This document shows positions 26,777 through 35,140 of a stretch of DNA of 64,000 nt, piece after piece. Below the pieces are notes generated by a model. It was not told where the DNA came from and did no database searches. It saw only the letters and a program-made list of their open reading frames with translations. The position numbers and the translations under genes were made by a program. The stretch comes from a virus, in IMG/VR virus record IMGVR_UViG_3300037468_000371, positions 1-64,000 of that record; one strand, given 5' to 3'. Positions within the stretch are counted from its first letter, which is position 1; every line of letters begins with the position of its first letter.

Positions 26777-27250
26777 ATGACCTTGGACCGCGAGGAGCTG
26801 GAGGAGCTGATCCGGCGGGTGATCGCCGAGGAGCGCGCCGAGGCGATGTCGCATCCTCTTCATCGCGAGAAGTTCACGCGCTACACCGACCCGGATGGCA
26901 AGACGTGGGTGAGCGCGACGATGGAGCGAGCCGAGGTCGCCCAGAAGATGATCGCCTTCGTGCTCGCCCTGATAGCCCTGCTCTCGTCGGTCAACTACGC
27001 CGTCCTCACCTATGCCGTCCGCCCGGCGATCGAGGTCGAGATCAAGCGGGAGATGGCGGCTCACAACGAGGACGCCCGCAGGCGCATGGACGAGATGCTC
27101 CCGCACATCGTCAACCGCGAGGAGTGGGTGGCGTGGACCGCCGAGAAGAAGCAGATGTGGGATCGACAGCAGGAAGTCAACGAGCTGATGGAGAAGCGCC
27201 TGACCCGGATCGAAGAAAAACTCGACCGCCTCATCGAGCGCGGGCGTTAG
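26777..27250 (+). CDS. Single-span membrane protein with coiled coil
   Basis: 157 residues. A charged N-terminal ~55 residues is followed by one membrane span (about 60-82, IAFVLALIALLSSVNYAVLTYAV), then a long charged helix rich in Glu, Lys and Met, likely a coiled coil. ATG 26777 is preferred to ATG 26765 because GGGAG lies 5 bp upstream. Shape and position beside tail and lysis genes could suit a membrane-bound tail or lysis accessory; no family recognised. Confidence 0.7.
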   Translation: MTLDREELEELIRRVIAEERAEAMSHPLHREKFTRYTDPDGKTWVSATMERAEVAQKMIAFVLALIALLSSVNYAVLTYAVRPAIEVEIKREMAAHNEDARRRMDEMLPHIVNREEWVAWTAEKKQMWDRQQEVNELMEKRLTRIEEKLDRLIERGR

Positions 27251-27285
27251 ACTTGCACCTCAACCGACGACCATAGGAGACGACG

Positions 27286-27678
27286 ATGCCTTTCACCGAA
27301 GCCTTCCGCAACGCCCTGCTGGACCACGCGGTCGGGACGACCGAGTACACCTTCGACACCGACCTGTTCGTCGCCCTGTTCAACGGCGACCCGGCAGGCG
27401 CGGGGACGGAGGTCGAGATCACCGCCACGGACGGCTACACCCGTCAGGCGCTCTCGTGCGGGGCGGCGGCATCGGGCGCGACGTCGAACAGCGGTACGAT
27501 CACCTTCGGCCCGAACTCGGGCGCGGGCTCGTGGACGGTGACGCACTTCGCCATCTACGACACGGTGACTCCGGGCGCGGGCACGCTGAAGATCAGCGGC
27601 ACGATCACGAACCGGACCGTGGCGCAGAACGACAGCTACCAGATCGCCGCAGGCGACCTCGACATCACGGCGACCTAA
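27286..27678 (+). CDS. Small tail-tip/fibre protein
   Basis: 130 residues, with the pattern FVALFNGDPAGAGTEVEI then YTRQAL and HFAIYDT that I associate with small fibre or tip proteins of many siphophages, predicted beta-sandwich. Good TAGGAGACGACG leader before ATG 27286. Precise role unknown. Confidence 0.7.
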   Translation: MPFTEAFRNALLDHAVGTTEYTFDTDLFVALFNGDPAGAGTEVEITATDGYTRQALSCGAAASGATSNSGTITFGPNSGAGSWTVTHFAIYDTVTPGAGTLKISGTITNRTVAQNDSYQIAAGDLDITAT

Positions 27679-27685
27679 GCGCGCG

Positions 27686-28261
27686 ATGCGCTCCGTGCTC
27701 AACGTCGGGGGCGGTCCGGGCCGCGTTCTGCCGCTGGTCTTTCGAGGCTGGCGGCAGGTGCTCCTCGACATCGACGCCGGGGTCCAGCCGGACATCGTGC
27801 TCGACGCGCGGCGGCTCTCGACGCTGCCGCCCGCAGGGTACGATGCGGTCTACTGCTCGCACACGCTGGAGCACTTCTACGGGCACGAGGTCGCGGGCGT
27901 GCTCGCGGGCTTCCGCCACGTCCTGAAGCCGCACGGCTTCGCCGAGGTCGCGGTGCCGGACCTCGGCGCGCTGGCGCGCGACCTCGCGGCGGCGGGCGGC
28001 GACCTCGACGCGCGCTGGTACGACTGCCCGACCGGACCGATCACGTTCCACGATGTCCTCTACGGCTGGAGCGAGCAGCTCCAGCGCGGGAACCTCTACT
28101 ACGCGCACCACTGCGGCTTCGACGCGCGGCGGCTCACCTCGGCGCTCCAGCGCGCCGGGTTCTCGAAGGTCTACGTCGAGGCGGCGAACCTTGAGCTGCG
28201 CGCCGTCGCGTTCCTGAAGCCCCCGTCGCGCGAGCGGCTGCGGCAGATTGGAGTCGCCTGA
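27686..28261 (+). CDS. SAM-dependent methyltransferase (COG4627-like)
   Basis: 191 residues with a type-11-like methyltransferase core: motif I LNVGGGPGRVLPL (about 5-17), acidic strand end LLDIDAG, YDAVYCSHTLEHFYG and FRHVLKPHGFAEVAVPD. The target cannot be inferred. It lies between fibre genes, next to a glycosyltransferase and a second methyltransferase-like protein, so it may modify a glycan or a virion protein. Its stop overlaps the next ATG. Confidence 0.78.
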   Translation: MRSVLNVGGGPGRVLPLVFRGWRQVLLDIDAGVQPDIVLDARRLSTLPPAGYDAVYCSHTLEHFYGHEVAGVLAGFRHVLKPHGFAEVAVPDLGALARDLAAAGGDLDARWYDCPTGPITFHDVLYGWSEQLQRGNLYYAHHCGFDARRLTSALQRAGFSKVYVEAANLELRAVAFLKPPSRERLRQIGVA

Positions 28262-29292
28262 TGCCTATTACTGTTCAACATGCTAAGAGTGTCACTGTAG
28301 CGGACTGGACCGGAACCGTCACGGTCGGGAATAGTAGCGGTGGAACCCAGACCGCTGAGGCGTCTGTGCTTGCGCGCCCGAGTGACTGGAACTCGGTCCA
28401 CGCCGTCTCGTTCTCGATTGCCGGGAGCGATCTCCCCAAGGTGTTCACTTGGGAGAACCAGCCGCTCGATGCGGCCGTGACGCACACCGCGATCTACACG
28501 GGAGGCTCCTCTGTCTACGTGCATCCGGTCGAGTTCGCCTTCGCGCTCGACTCCGGGCAGTTCATGGTCCCGGCGGTCGTCGGCTCGTGGGGCTACGGCC
28601 TGACGACCTTCTCGGCCACGAGCACCGGATCGTTCAGCCGCGTGTGGAACATGGCCTTTGAATTGGGGATCTACTCGCTCGCCACCGTTAGCTCTACCCG
28701 TCGAGCCGAGACGGTCTGGACGACGCGGCTGAGCTACGCTTCGTCACAAAGTCTCTCGGTCAACGGTACGGTGTCGAACAACATGACGGTCACGAACGCG
28801 GCGACGATCAGCGGCCCGAAGTCGTTCGACTACAGCGGCGGCATGACCTACGGGACGTGGACCGCTTCGGGGACGCGGAGCACGAACGTCTCGACGGCTC
28901 CTTCCAGCTTCGCGAACTCACTCATCGTGGCAGCGACCAACCGCTTCGGCGCGTCGGTGAAGTTCCTCGTGCCGTTCGCCTCGACGCTCCCGGCTGGGAC
29001 CTTCATCATGGCGCACTACTTCTCCTCGACGCACGCCTCTACCACGACGCGCTACAACGCCTCGCAGTTCGGCGTCGGTATTCTAGGGAAGGTAGCGCAC
29101 TCTTTCAACAACTGGGTGGCCGCAGGGATGTCTACGAACACGTTGCCTTACACCAGCGTGGTTCCGTTTCTCGGGCAGATCGCGTCGGGTGGCGCGTGGT
29201 CGTCTCTGGCGACGAGCTTGGACATGGAATCTGCAAGCTTTTTGTCCGCTCGCCCCTATATCCAGTTTGGCCGCATGAGTTTCAACGGGTGA
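28261..29292 (+). CDS. Tail fibre-like protein
   Basis: 343 residues rich in Ser, Thr, Gly and Ala. The N-terminus includes RPSDWNSVHAVSFSIAG, a segment common near the start of small phage fibre and tip proteins. Predicted beta throughout. Its first ~100 bases and several later stretches are visibly less GC-rich than neighbouring genes, which is common for receptor-binding genes exchanged between phages. Receptor-binding role inferred. Confidence 0.65.
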   Translation: MPITVQHAKSVTVADWTGTVTVGNSSGGTQTAEASVLARPSDWNSVHAVSFSIAGSDLPKVFTWENQPLDAAVTHTAIYTGGSSVYVHPVEFAFALDSGQFMVPAVVGSWGYGLTTFSATSTGSFSRVWNMAFELGIYSLATVSSTRRAETVWTTRLSYASSQSLSVNGTVSNNMTVTNAATISGPKSFDYSGGMTYGTWTASGTRSTNVSTAPSSFANSLIVAATNRFGASVKFLVPFASTLPAGTFIMAHYFSSTHASTTTRYNASQFGVGILGKVAHSFNNWVAAGMSTNTLPYTSVVPFLGQIASGGAWSSLATSLDMESASFLSARPYIQFGRMSFNG

Positions 29293-29296
29293 TGCC

Positions 29297-30019
29297 ATGA
29301 AGCCGCAGCTACTCATCCAAGACCTCTCGACGCTCGGCGCGCACAACGCGGAGCCGAGCCGCACGCGCTCGCGGCTGCTCAAGGCCGGATCGTACAAGCG
29401 GCAGCGCGTCGTGGTCATCGTCCCGGCGCTCGACGCGATCCCGGCGAAGGTCTACCTCTCGCACCTGAACCTGATCTTCCCGCCGAACAACGGCGTGGCG
29501 CGCCTGCTCGCGCTCGGCATGGAGGTCGGCGCGGCGTACTCGACCGCGATCGAGCAGGTGCTCGCGCACCCGGAGCTGTCGACGTGGGAGTACTTGCTCA
29601 CGCTGGAGCACGACAACCTCCCCCCGGCGGACGGCGTCGTGCGGCTGGCCGAGAGGATGGAAGCGAATCCGAAGCTATCCTGCATCGGCGGGCTCTACTT
29701 CACCAAGGGTGAGGGAGGAGTGGCGCAGATCTGGGGCGACCCGCGCGACCCGATCCTGAACTTCAGGCCGCAGCCGCCCGACCCGGCGGGCGGTCTGGTC
29801 GAGTGCTGCGGAACGGGGATGGGCTTCAACCTCTGGCGGCTCGGGATGTTCCGCGATGCGCGGCTGCGCCGCCCGTGGTTCGTCACGCAGAGGCACGACG
29901 GCGTGATGACGCAGGACCTCTACTTCTGGTCCGACGCGCGCAAGTACGGCTACCGCTGCGCGATCGACTGCTCGGTCAAGGTCGGCCACTACGACGCGGC
30001 AGCGGACATGATCTGGTAG
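29297..30019 (+). CDS. GT-A-type glycosyltransferase
   Basis: 240 residues. A Rossmann-like start (KRQRVVVIVPALDAIP) leads to YLLTLEHDNLPP (about residues 96-107), where EHD takes the DxD place, followed by IGGLYFTKGEGG and VECCGTGMGFNLWRLGMF, the GT-A acceptor-side layout. It is flanked by a fibre gene and a methyltransferase-like gene, so protein or glycan decoration in the tail region is plausible. The start is 4 bp after the fibre stop. Confidence 0.68.
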   Translation: MKPQLLIQDLSTLGAHNAEPSRTRSRLLKAGSYKRQRVVVIVPALDAIPAKVYLSHLNLIFPPNNGVARLLALGMEVGAAYSTAIEQVLAHPELSTWEYLLTLEHDNLPPADGVVRLAERMEANPKLSCIGGLYFTKGEGGVAQIWGDPRDPILNFRPQPPDPAGGLVECCGTGMGFNLWRLGMFRDARLRRPWFVTQRHDGVMTQDLYFWSDARKYGYRCAIDCSVKVGHYDAAADMIW

Positions 30020-30035
30020 CGGGGAGACAGACACG

Positions 30036-30602
30036 ATGGCGACGAATTCCGTCACGACTTGGATCAGGCCGAGCGCGAAGGCGAAGCGGAAGGCGAAGTT
30101 CACCGAGGCGGCGAAGCTCGTGCTGCTCGACTTCGGCACCGAGAACTCGGCGCGCATCCCGCCCGGGTTCAAGTGGGTTCTCGGTGCCGTCGAGGAGATG
30201 GAGCGGATGGCCGACAACAGCGTCGATGAGGCGCAGTCGATCGGCTACATTCAGCGGCTCGTGATGGCCGAGCGCGTCGCCTTCTTCAACGCGCTGCACC
30301 GCATCCTCAAGCCCGGCGCGAAGTGCCTGATCGCCGTGCCGTATTGGGCGAGCGGCGCGGCCTACGGCGACCCGCGAGCGCAGTGGCCTCCGGTCAGCGA
30401 GCACTTCTTCGCCTACCTGAGCCGTGAGTGGCGCGCGGTGAACGTGCCCGGAATCGACTGGATCACCTGCGACTTCGATCACACGCTCGGCTACAACCTT
30501 CACCCCGCCGTGGCGATCCGCGCGCAGGACTACCAGCAGCACGCCGTCACCTTCTTCAAGGAGGCGGCACAGGACTTGTTCGTGACTCTCGTGAAGCGAT
30601 AG
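30036..30602 (+). CDS. Methyltransferase-like protein, possibly degenerate
   Basis: 188 residues resembling the C-terminal half of class I methyltransferases (AERVAFFNALHRILKPGAKCLIAVPYWAS, then HFFAYLSREWRAV). The glycine-rich SAM loop is weak: the N-terminus has VLLDFGTENSARIPPG instead of the classic GxGxG. It may bind SAM poorly, use a variant site or have lost activity. Preceded by GGGGAGACAGACACG. Confidence 0.55.
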   Translation: MATNSVTTWIRPSAKAKRKAKFTEAAKLVLLDFGTENSARIPPGFKWVLGAVEEMERMADNSVDEAQSIGYIQRLVMAERVAFFNALHRILKPGAKCLIAVPYWASGAAYGDPRAQWPPVSEHFFAYLSREWRAVNVPGIDWITCDFDHTLGYNLHPAVAIRAQDYQQHAVTFFKEAAQDLFVTLVKR

Positions 30603-30606
30603 ACCG

Positions 30607-32733
30607 ATGAGCAGCGGTTTCCAGCCGAACGGCTTCCAGCCCGACGCCCATCAGGGCTCGGGCTCGTCCGGCGCTGGAAACATCTTCTTCGGCGCGGGCG
30701 CGGCCTCGCTCGCGCTAGAGACGACCGCGACCGGCTCGACGGCGAACGAGACGGTTTGGACGGGCTCGGGCTCCGCCTCGCTCGCTCTCGACGCGACCGC
30801 GGCGGGCGGCGTTCTTTGGCGAAGCAACGCGGGAAGCGCGGAGCTCGCGCTCGACACGACGGCGGCCGGCGAGGACCGTAAGGTCACGCGCTGGTACTTC
30901 CACGGCGACGCCGTCCAGAGCACGACACCGCCCGTCTCGCCCGCCTACGACGCGGCGTGGGACTACACCAGCGAGACGGTCCGGCGGAAGCCGACGAAGG
31001 GGAGGTTCTCCTCCTCGGACTACGACGCGCAGCCGAACTGCGGGCCGTTCACCTCGGGCGATCTCGCGCTGGTTCGGCAGTACGTCAGCGATCCGCTTCC
31101 GGCGCAGACGTTCGGCGGCACCGTGCGAGCGGTGTTCCCGCTCCTTGAAGCCCAGCAGGTCGACAACATCGTCCAAGCTCCGGTCGGGATCAAGGTCGTC
31201 TCGAACGACGGCGCGACCGTTCGCGCCGTCCTCCTGCCCGTGGCGATCTACCGCACCTTCGCCGAGGTACCGGCGACGGACAGCGGGAGCGGCTACTACA
31301 ACAGCCGCAAGATCGTCATTGACGAGGCGCTCGCACCTTACACCTGCATCGAGGGGGACCGGCTCGTCTTCGAGTTCGGTTTGTCGGACAACGCCGCTGG
31401 AGACGCGCCGACCGGATCCTATGCTTGGCTCGGGACAACCGCCGAGCCGGATCACAACTTCGCTGACGGCGAGTCGCACACCGGCGGAAACCCGAGGAAC
31501 GGCTGGCTGGAGTTCCACGCCGAGGACTACGTCACCGTCATCAACCTCGCGGTCGGCTCGGCGACCGTCGCGCTGGCGACCACGGCGAAGGGCGGGAGCG
31601 TCCATCGTGGAATCCCGACAGCGGTCGGGCTCGCGCTCGGCGCGACGGCAGTCGGAGCCGCGACCGCCAACGGCTCGGGTTCTGCGGACCTCGCGCTGGA
31701 TGCGGCAGCTACCGGGAGCATCGTCGCAGCTGGGTCGGCTAGTGCAGCGCTCGCTCTGGATGCTACCGCCAGCGGTCGCCTCGCGGCGGTGGGCTCGGCG
31801 AGCGCCGGGCTCGCCCTCGACGCCACGGCGAGCGGAAGCGCGGTCCTGCGGGGCTCGGCAGCGGCGGACCTCGCACTCGCCGAGGCGGCGGTCGGTTACC
31901 TCGACGCGGTCGGTTCTGGATCGGTGGCGGTTGCCTTCGATGCGACGGCGGTCGGCGATACCGTCAGCAACGGCACGGTCTGGGCCGGCTCGGGCTCGGC
32001 GGCGCTCGCGTTCGAGGAGGGCGCGGCGGGTTCGCTCCTCGCCCGGGGCGCGGGCGCGGCAACGATCGAAACGGCGGCGACGGGGTCCGGCTCACTCCTC
32101 GCTCGTGGCGCGGGCCTCGCAGCAGTCGGGATCGTCTCGACTGGAGCGGGTCACCTCGTCGCCGCCGGTAGCGCGGCGGCCGGGCTCGCGCTCGGCGCGA
32201 CGGCCGCCGGAAGCCTCCGCGCAAGCGGCAGCGGCTCCGCAGCCGTCACGTTCTCCGCGACCGCGGCCGGCGGCTCGGTTTTCGCCGCCGCGGCCGCTGC
32301 GGACCTGACAGTAGCCGCCTCGGCCGTGGGCGGAGCGATATGGCGTGGCCTTGCGGCCGCGGCCGTCGTGCTGGTGGCCGTGGGCGCGGGCTCGATCACG
32401 GCGGCCGGGCGCGGCGCGGCGGCCGTGGCATTCGCGGACGCGGCGGCCGGAAGCCTGACCACCCGCGGCACGGCCACGGCCGCGCTCGTGTTCGCCGAAA
32501 CGGCCAAGGGCAAGCTGCTCATCGCTCCGGACGCCGGGCAGGGTGCAATGGTCCCGGCGGTCGAGCGCGGCGCGGCGCTCGGGTTCACGTCGCTCGGCGC
32601 GATCGTTCCGGCGATCGAGCCCGAAGCCGTCCTCGCCGACACCGAGCGCGGGGCCGTGGTCCCGGCGGTCAGTCGTGGCGCTATCCTTGCCGCCTTCTCG
32701 CGCGGCGCAACCGTACCTTCCGAGGAGGTGTGA
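30607..32733 (+). CDS. Repeat-rich fibre protein (GSASLALDATAAG repeats)
   Basis: 708 residues. Three short repeat units precede a unique domain (about 95-320), then more than a dozen units of about 17-20 residues on the theme GSASLALDATAAG cover residues ~320-600, followed by a second repeat class with AIVPAIEPEAV / AVVPAVSRGAI near the C-terminus. Such regular small-residue strands suggest a beta-solenoid or similar fibrous shaft. The unique domain may attach to a receptor or partner. No clear ribosome site precedes ATG 30607. Confidence 0.72.
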   Translation: MSSGFQPNGFQPDAHQGSGSSGAGNIFFGAGAASLALETTATGSTANETVWTGSGSASLALDATAAGGVLWRSNAGSAELALDTTAAGEDRKVTRWYFHGDAVQSTTPPVSPAYDAAWDYTSETVRRKPTKGRFSSSDYDAQPNCGPFTSGDLALVRQYVSDPLPAQTFGGTVRAVFPLLEAQQVDNIVQAPVGIKVVSNDGATVRAVLLPVAIYRTFAEVPATDSGSGYYNSRKIVIDEALAPYTCIEGDRLVFEFGLSDNAAGDAPTGSYAWLGTTAEPDHNFADGESHTGGNPRNGWLEFHAEDYVTVINLAVGSATVALATTAKGGSVHRGIPTAVGLALGATAVGAATANGSGSADLALDAAATGSIVAAGSASAALALDATASGRLAAVGSASAGLALDATASGSAVLRGSAAADLALAEAAVGYLDAVGSGSVAVAFDATAVGDTVSNGTVWAGSGSAALAFEEGAAGSLLARGAGAATIETAATGSGSLLARGAGLAAVGIVSTGAGHLVAAGSAAAGLALGATAAGSLRASGSGSAAVTFSATAAGGSVFAAAAAADLTVAASAVGGAIWRGLAAAAVVLVAVGAGSITAAGRGAAAVAFADAAAGSLTTRGTATAALVFAETAKGKLLIAPDAGQGAMVPAVERGAALGFTSLGAIVPAIEPEAVLADTERGAVVPAVSRGAILAAFSRGATVPSEEV

Positions 32734-32734
32734 T

Positions 32735-33031
32735 GTGGCGTACCTGATTTGGGCGGAGAAGGACCCGGACGATATCGAGGATCGCTTCCTCGACTGGACC
32801 GAGCGGCTGTCGGAGGCGGGCGACACGGTCGCTACGGCGGTCTGGACCGCGACGCCGAGCGCCGACTCGGACGACCTCGCGCTCGGCACGCAGTCCGAGA
32901 CGACGACGCACACCTACGTCTGGCTCTCGAAGGGCCGTCCCGGCATCACCTACCTCGTCACCTGCCACATCGTAACGGCGGGCGGCCGCGAGCTGGACCA
33001 GACCGTGAAGATCAAGGTCAAGGAGCACTGA
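32735..33031 (+). CDS. Fibre-tail adaptor-like protein
   Basis: 98 residues, beta-sandwich pattern with AYLIWAEKDPDDIEDRFLDW, TTHTYVWLSKGRPGITYLVTCHIVTAGGRELDQT, like small Ig-type adaptor proteins that link fibres to the tail in many phages. GTG 32735 is chosen because GAGGAGG lies 6 bp upstream. The gene begins 2 bp after the fibre stop. Confidence 0.65.
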   Translation: MAYLIWAEKDPDDIEDRFLDWTERLSEAGDTVATAVWTATPSADSDDLALGTQSETTTHTYVWLSKGRPGITYLVTCHIVTAGGRELDQTVKIKVKEH

Positions 33032-33414
33032 TGCCCGGCGCTGCGGGCGGACCGAACGTCGAGCTGTGGATCGCCCGCAGCGGCGTCGTGATCGCGCTGT
33101 TCATCTGCGTCGCCATCACGACGATCGGCGTGCAGGTCGCGCGGCACTACATCAAGCTCTGGAAGACGCAAGGGTTCAACGACGTCTCGTCGAACCTGTG
33201 GATCGCGCTGACGTTCACCGTGGTCCTCGACCTGTTCCTGTTCGCCGTGATGGACATCGGGCAGGCGTTCTCGCTCGTGGTCGACGGGTGGGGCGGGATC
33301 GTCGGCATCTCGACGGCGCTGCTCGGCTTCGCGTTCGGCTATAAGGCGACCACGAAGATCATCGGAAGCAAGGGCGGCGGCGTCGAGGTGATTCCGCCGG
33401 GCGGAGGTGGATAA
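33031..33414 (+). CDS. Putative holin (three membrane spans)
   Basis: 127 residues with three hydrophobic stretches (about residues 13-38, 49-72 and 82-105), a charged C-terminus with a Gly-rich tail and AAGGAG before ATG 33031. Size, topology and place just before lysis-type genes suit a holin, the membrane pore that triggers lysis. No sequence family recognised, so a membrane protein of other function is possible. Confidence 0.55.
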   Translation: MPGAAGGPNVELWIARSGVVIALFICVAITTIGVQVARHYIKLWKTQGFNDVSSNLWIALTFTVVLDLFLFAVMDIGQAFSLVVDGWGGIVGISTALLGFAFGYKATTKIIGSKGGGVEVIPPGGGG

Positions 33415-34712
33415 TGCAGCGACATGAGCTGGCGCAGCTCGCTCTGGATGCGGCGCTCCACGGCCTGCCGGAACCCGAGGTGCCGTGGCGCACGCAACTG
33501 CCCGCGAAGCCGTTCTACCTCGGCCGAGACGGCCGCGGCTACCTATCGACAGGACGCTCGGCCAACATCGAAACGATGGCCGTGGCCGCGTGGCTGATGT
33601 TCGTCGCCGCGGGCATCGCCCCGAGGAAGGAGCGGGCCGCGGCGATCCGCGCGGCCTCGGACCTGCTGCTGGCGAACCGGGCCTGCTTCATGTTGAACGA
33701 GTTCGGCTCGACGACCTACTCGGGCTGGCCGCTGATCGCGTGGGGCGTCGCGGCCCGGGCCGCCGAGCTACTCGGCGAGACGGCGCTGTCCCTTGGGTTC
33801 CGCGAGCTACTGACGCAGTGGTTCGCGCTGGCGCGAGCGTCGATGGCTCCGTGCCCGGCCGATGGCCTGCACGTCGGGGTCGAGTACACGGGGAAGAGCG
33901 GCTCGCGCGAGGTGCTCGACGAGTCCAAGAGCGCGGGGAAGATGGTCGTCACGATCTGTGGCGAGCGTTCCTGGGGGCACGGGCACGGCCTCGGCTACGT
34001 GCATCACACGCTCGCCCGCATCGCATTCAGCATGGAGCAGCCGAAGCCCGTTCGGCAGTTGCCGGATCCGGGCCGGCTCGACTGCTGGCAGGAGCGGGCG
34101 CTCGCCCGGCTCGCGCCGCTGTTCATCACGTGTGCCGCGCCGGCTATGAAGCGTTTCGCCGTGGCGGATTGGCCCGGAATCGTGGCGCTGCTCAAGTACC
34201 CGACCGCGCAGCCGTGCGAGCTGCGCCTGTATGGCGACGGCTCCCGGGTGTTCATCGAAGGCGGCGACGAGCCGGAGCCCGCCGACGAGGACGACAACAG
34301 CAACACGCCGCGGATCGCCCTGATGGCGGTGTACCGCACGCCGCCGCGCATCCTGTCGCTACCGGCATGGCCCGCGCCGAACACCGGGGACACGCGCATT
34401 CGGCAGACAGCGGTCTGGTCCGATGTGGATCGGGACGTCCACGGCGGCGGTTGGGTGCTGCTGCATTCGGAGATCGGAGTCGAGCGGAACTCGGATGGCA
34501 AGTGGGTCTCGAAGGCCCCGGACCCGACCGCGCCGCTGCTGGCCCGGATCACCAGCTTCGGCGGCGGCGGTTGGGTGCTGACGGGGCCGCGTGCCGAGCC
34601 GCCGATCACGCCCGCGGGGCCGGCTGGCGCGGCCGGCGAGGGGGCGCGCGGCCGCCGGCGGCGGCGGCGACCGTTCTGGAGGCGGTTGCTTGGATTGGAC
34701 AAGGAGGATTGA
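33414..34712 (+). CDS. Unrecognised 432-residue protein in lysis region
   Basis: Mostly helical to about residue 265, with repeated helix-turn-helix pairs (AAWLMFVAAGIAPRKERAAAIRAA; SGWPLIAWGVAARAAELLG) and conserved-looking SWGHGHGLGYVHHT and YTGKSGSREVLDES. The second half is beta-rich, with an acidic segment near residue 285. The C-terminus is a strongly basic tail (GRRRRRRPFWRRLL), plausible as a membrane- or DNA-binding amphipathic helix. The helical layout suggests an alpha/alpha-toroid enzyme such as a lyase or hydrolase, but no catalytic motif is certain. Confidence 0.6.
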   Translation: MQRHELAQLALDAALHGLPEPEVPWRTQLPAKPFYLGRDGRGYLSTGRSANIETMAVAAWLMFVAAGIAPRKERAAAIRAASDLLLANRACFMLNEFGSTTYSGWPLIAWGVAARAAELLGETALSLGFRELLTQWFALARASMAPCPADGLHVGVEYTGKSGSREVLDESKSAGKMVVTICGERSWGHGHGLGYVHHTLARIAFSMEQPKPVRQLPDPGRLDCWQERALARLAPLFITCAAPAMKRFAVADWPGIVALLKYPTAQPCELRLYGDGSRVFIEGGDEPEPADEDDNSNTPRIALMAVYRTPPRILSLPAWPAPNTGDTRIRQTAVWSDVDRDVHGGGWVLLHSEIGVERNSDGKWVSKAPDPTAPLLARITSFGGGGWVLTGPRAEPPITPAGPAGAAGEGARGRRRRRRPFWRRLLGLDKED

Positions 34713-35140
34713 TGCCTGACCCACCGCTTGTGCTCACGCGGTTCTACTACGGCGCGACCGCCACGATCGGCGCGCTGGAGTTGCCCGACCGGAGGATAGT
34801 CTACACAGCCGAGGACGGCTGGTACGACAACCAGCGCATGGTCTCCTGCATCCCGGATGGCACCTACGCCGTCGTGCCGCGGCGGTTCAACCGCGGCGGC
34901 TACGATGCCTGGGAGATCACGGGGGTTCCCGGCCGCTCGCAGATCCTGATCCATCGCGGTAACACCGCGAACGATGTGACCGGCTGCATCGTCGTCGGCC
35001 GGGAGATCGCCTGCATCGGTGGCGTGCTCGGCGTAGCGAACAGCGCGGCAGCATGGAGCGTGCTGCACGGAGCGATGGGAAACAAGACGTTCCGCCTGGA
35101 GATTCGCCCGTTCGGTGGGCTGAAAGGAACGGCAGCATGA
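34712..35140 (+). CDS. DUF5675 protein, candidate endolysin-type enzyme
   Basis: 142 residues matching the DUF5675 pattern: TAEDGWYDNQRMVSCIPDGTY, PGRSQILIHRGNTANDVTGCIVVG and IRPFGG. The IHRGN...TGCI motif resembles the His/Cys active site of L,D-transpeptidase-like peptidoglycan enzymes, although the family's biochemistry is not known to me. AAGGAGG precedes ATG 34712. Place between a holin-like protein and a membrane-anchored coiled-coil protein suggests cell-wall lysis. Confidence 0.72.
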   Translation: MPDPPLVLTRFYYGATATIGALELPDRRIVYTAEDGWYDNQRMVSCIPDGTYAVVPRRFNRGGYDAWEITGVPGRSQILIHRGNTANDVTGCIVVGREIACIGGVLGVANSAAAWSVLHGAMGNKTFRLEIRPFGGLKGTAA

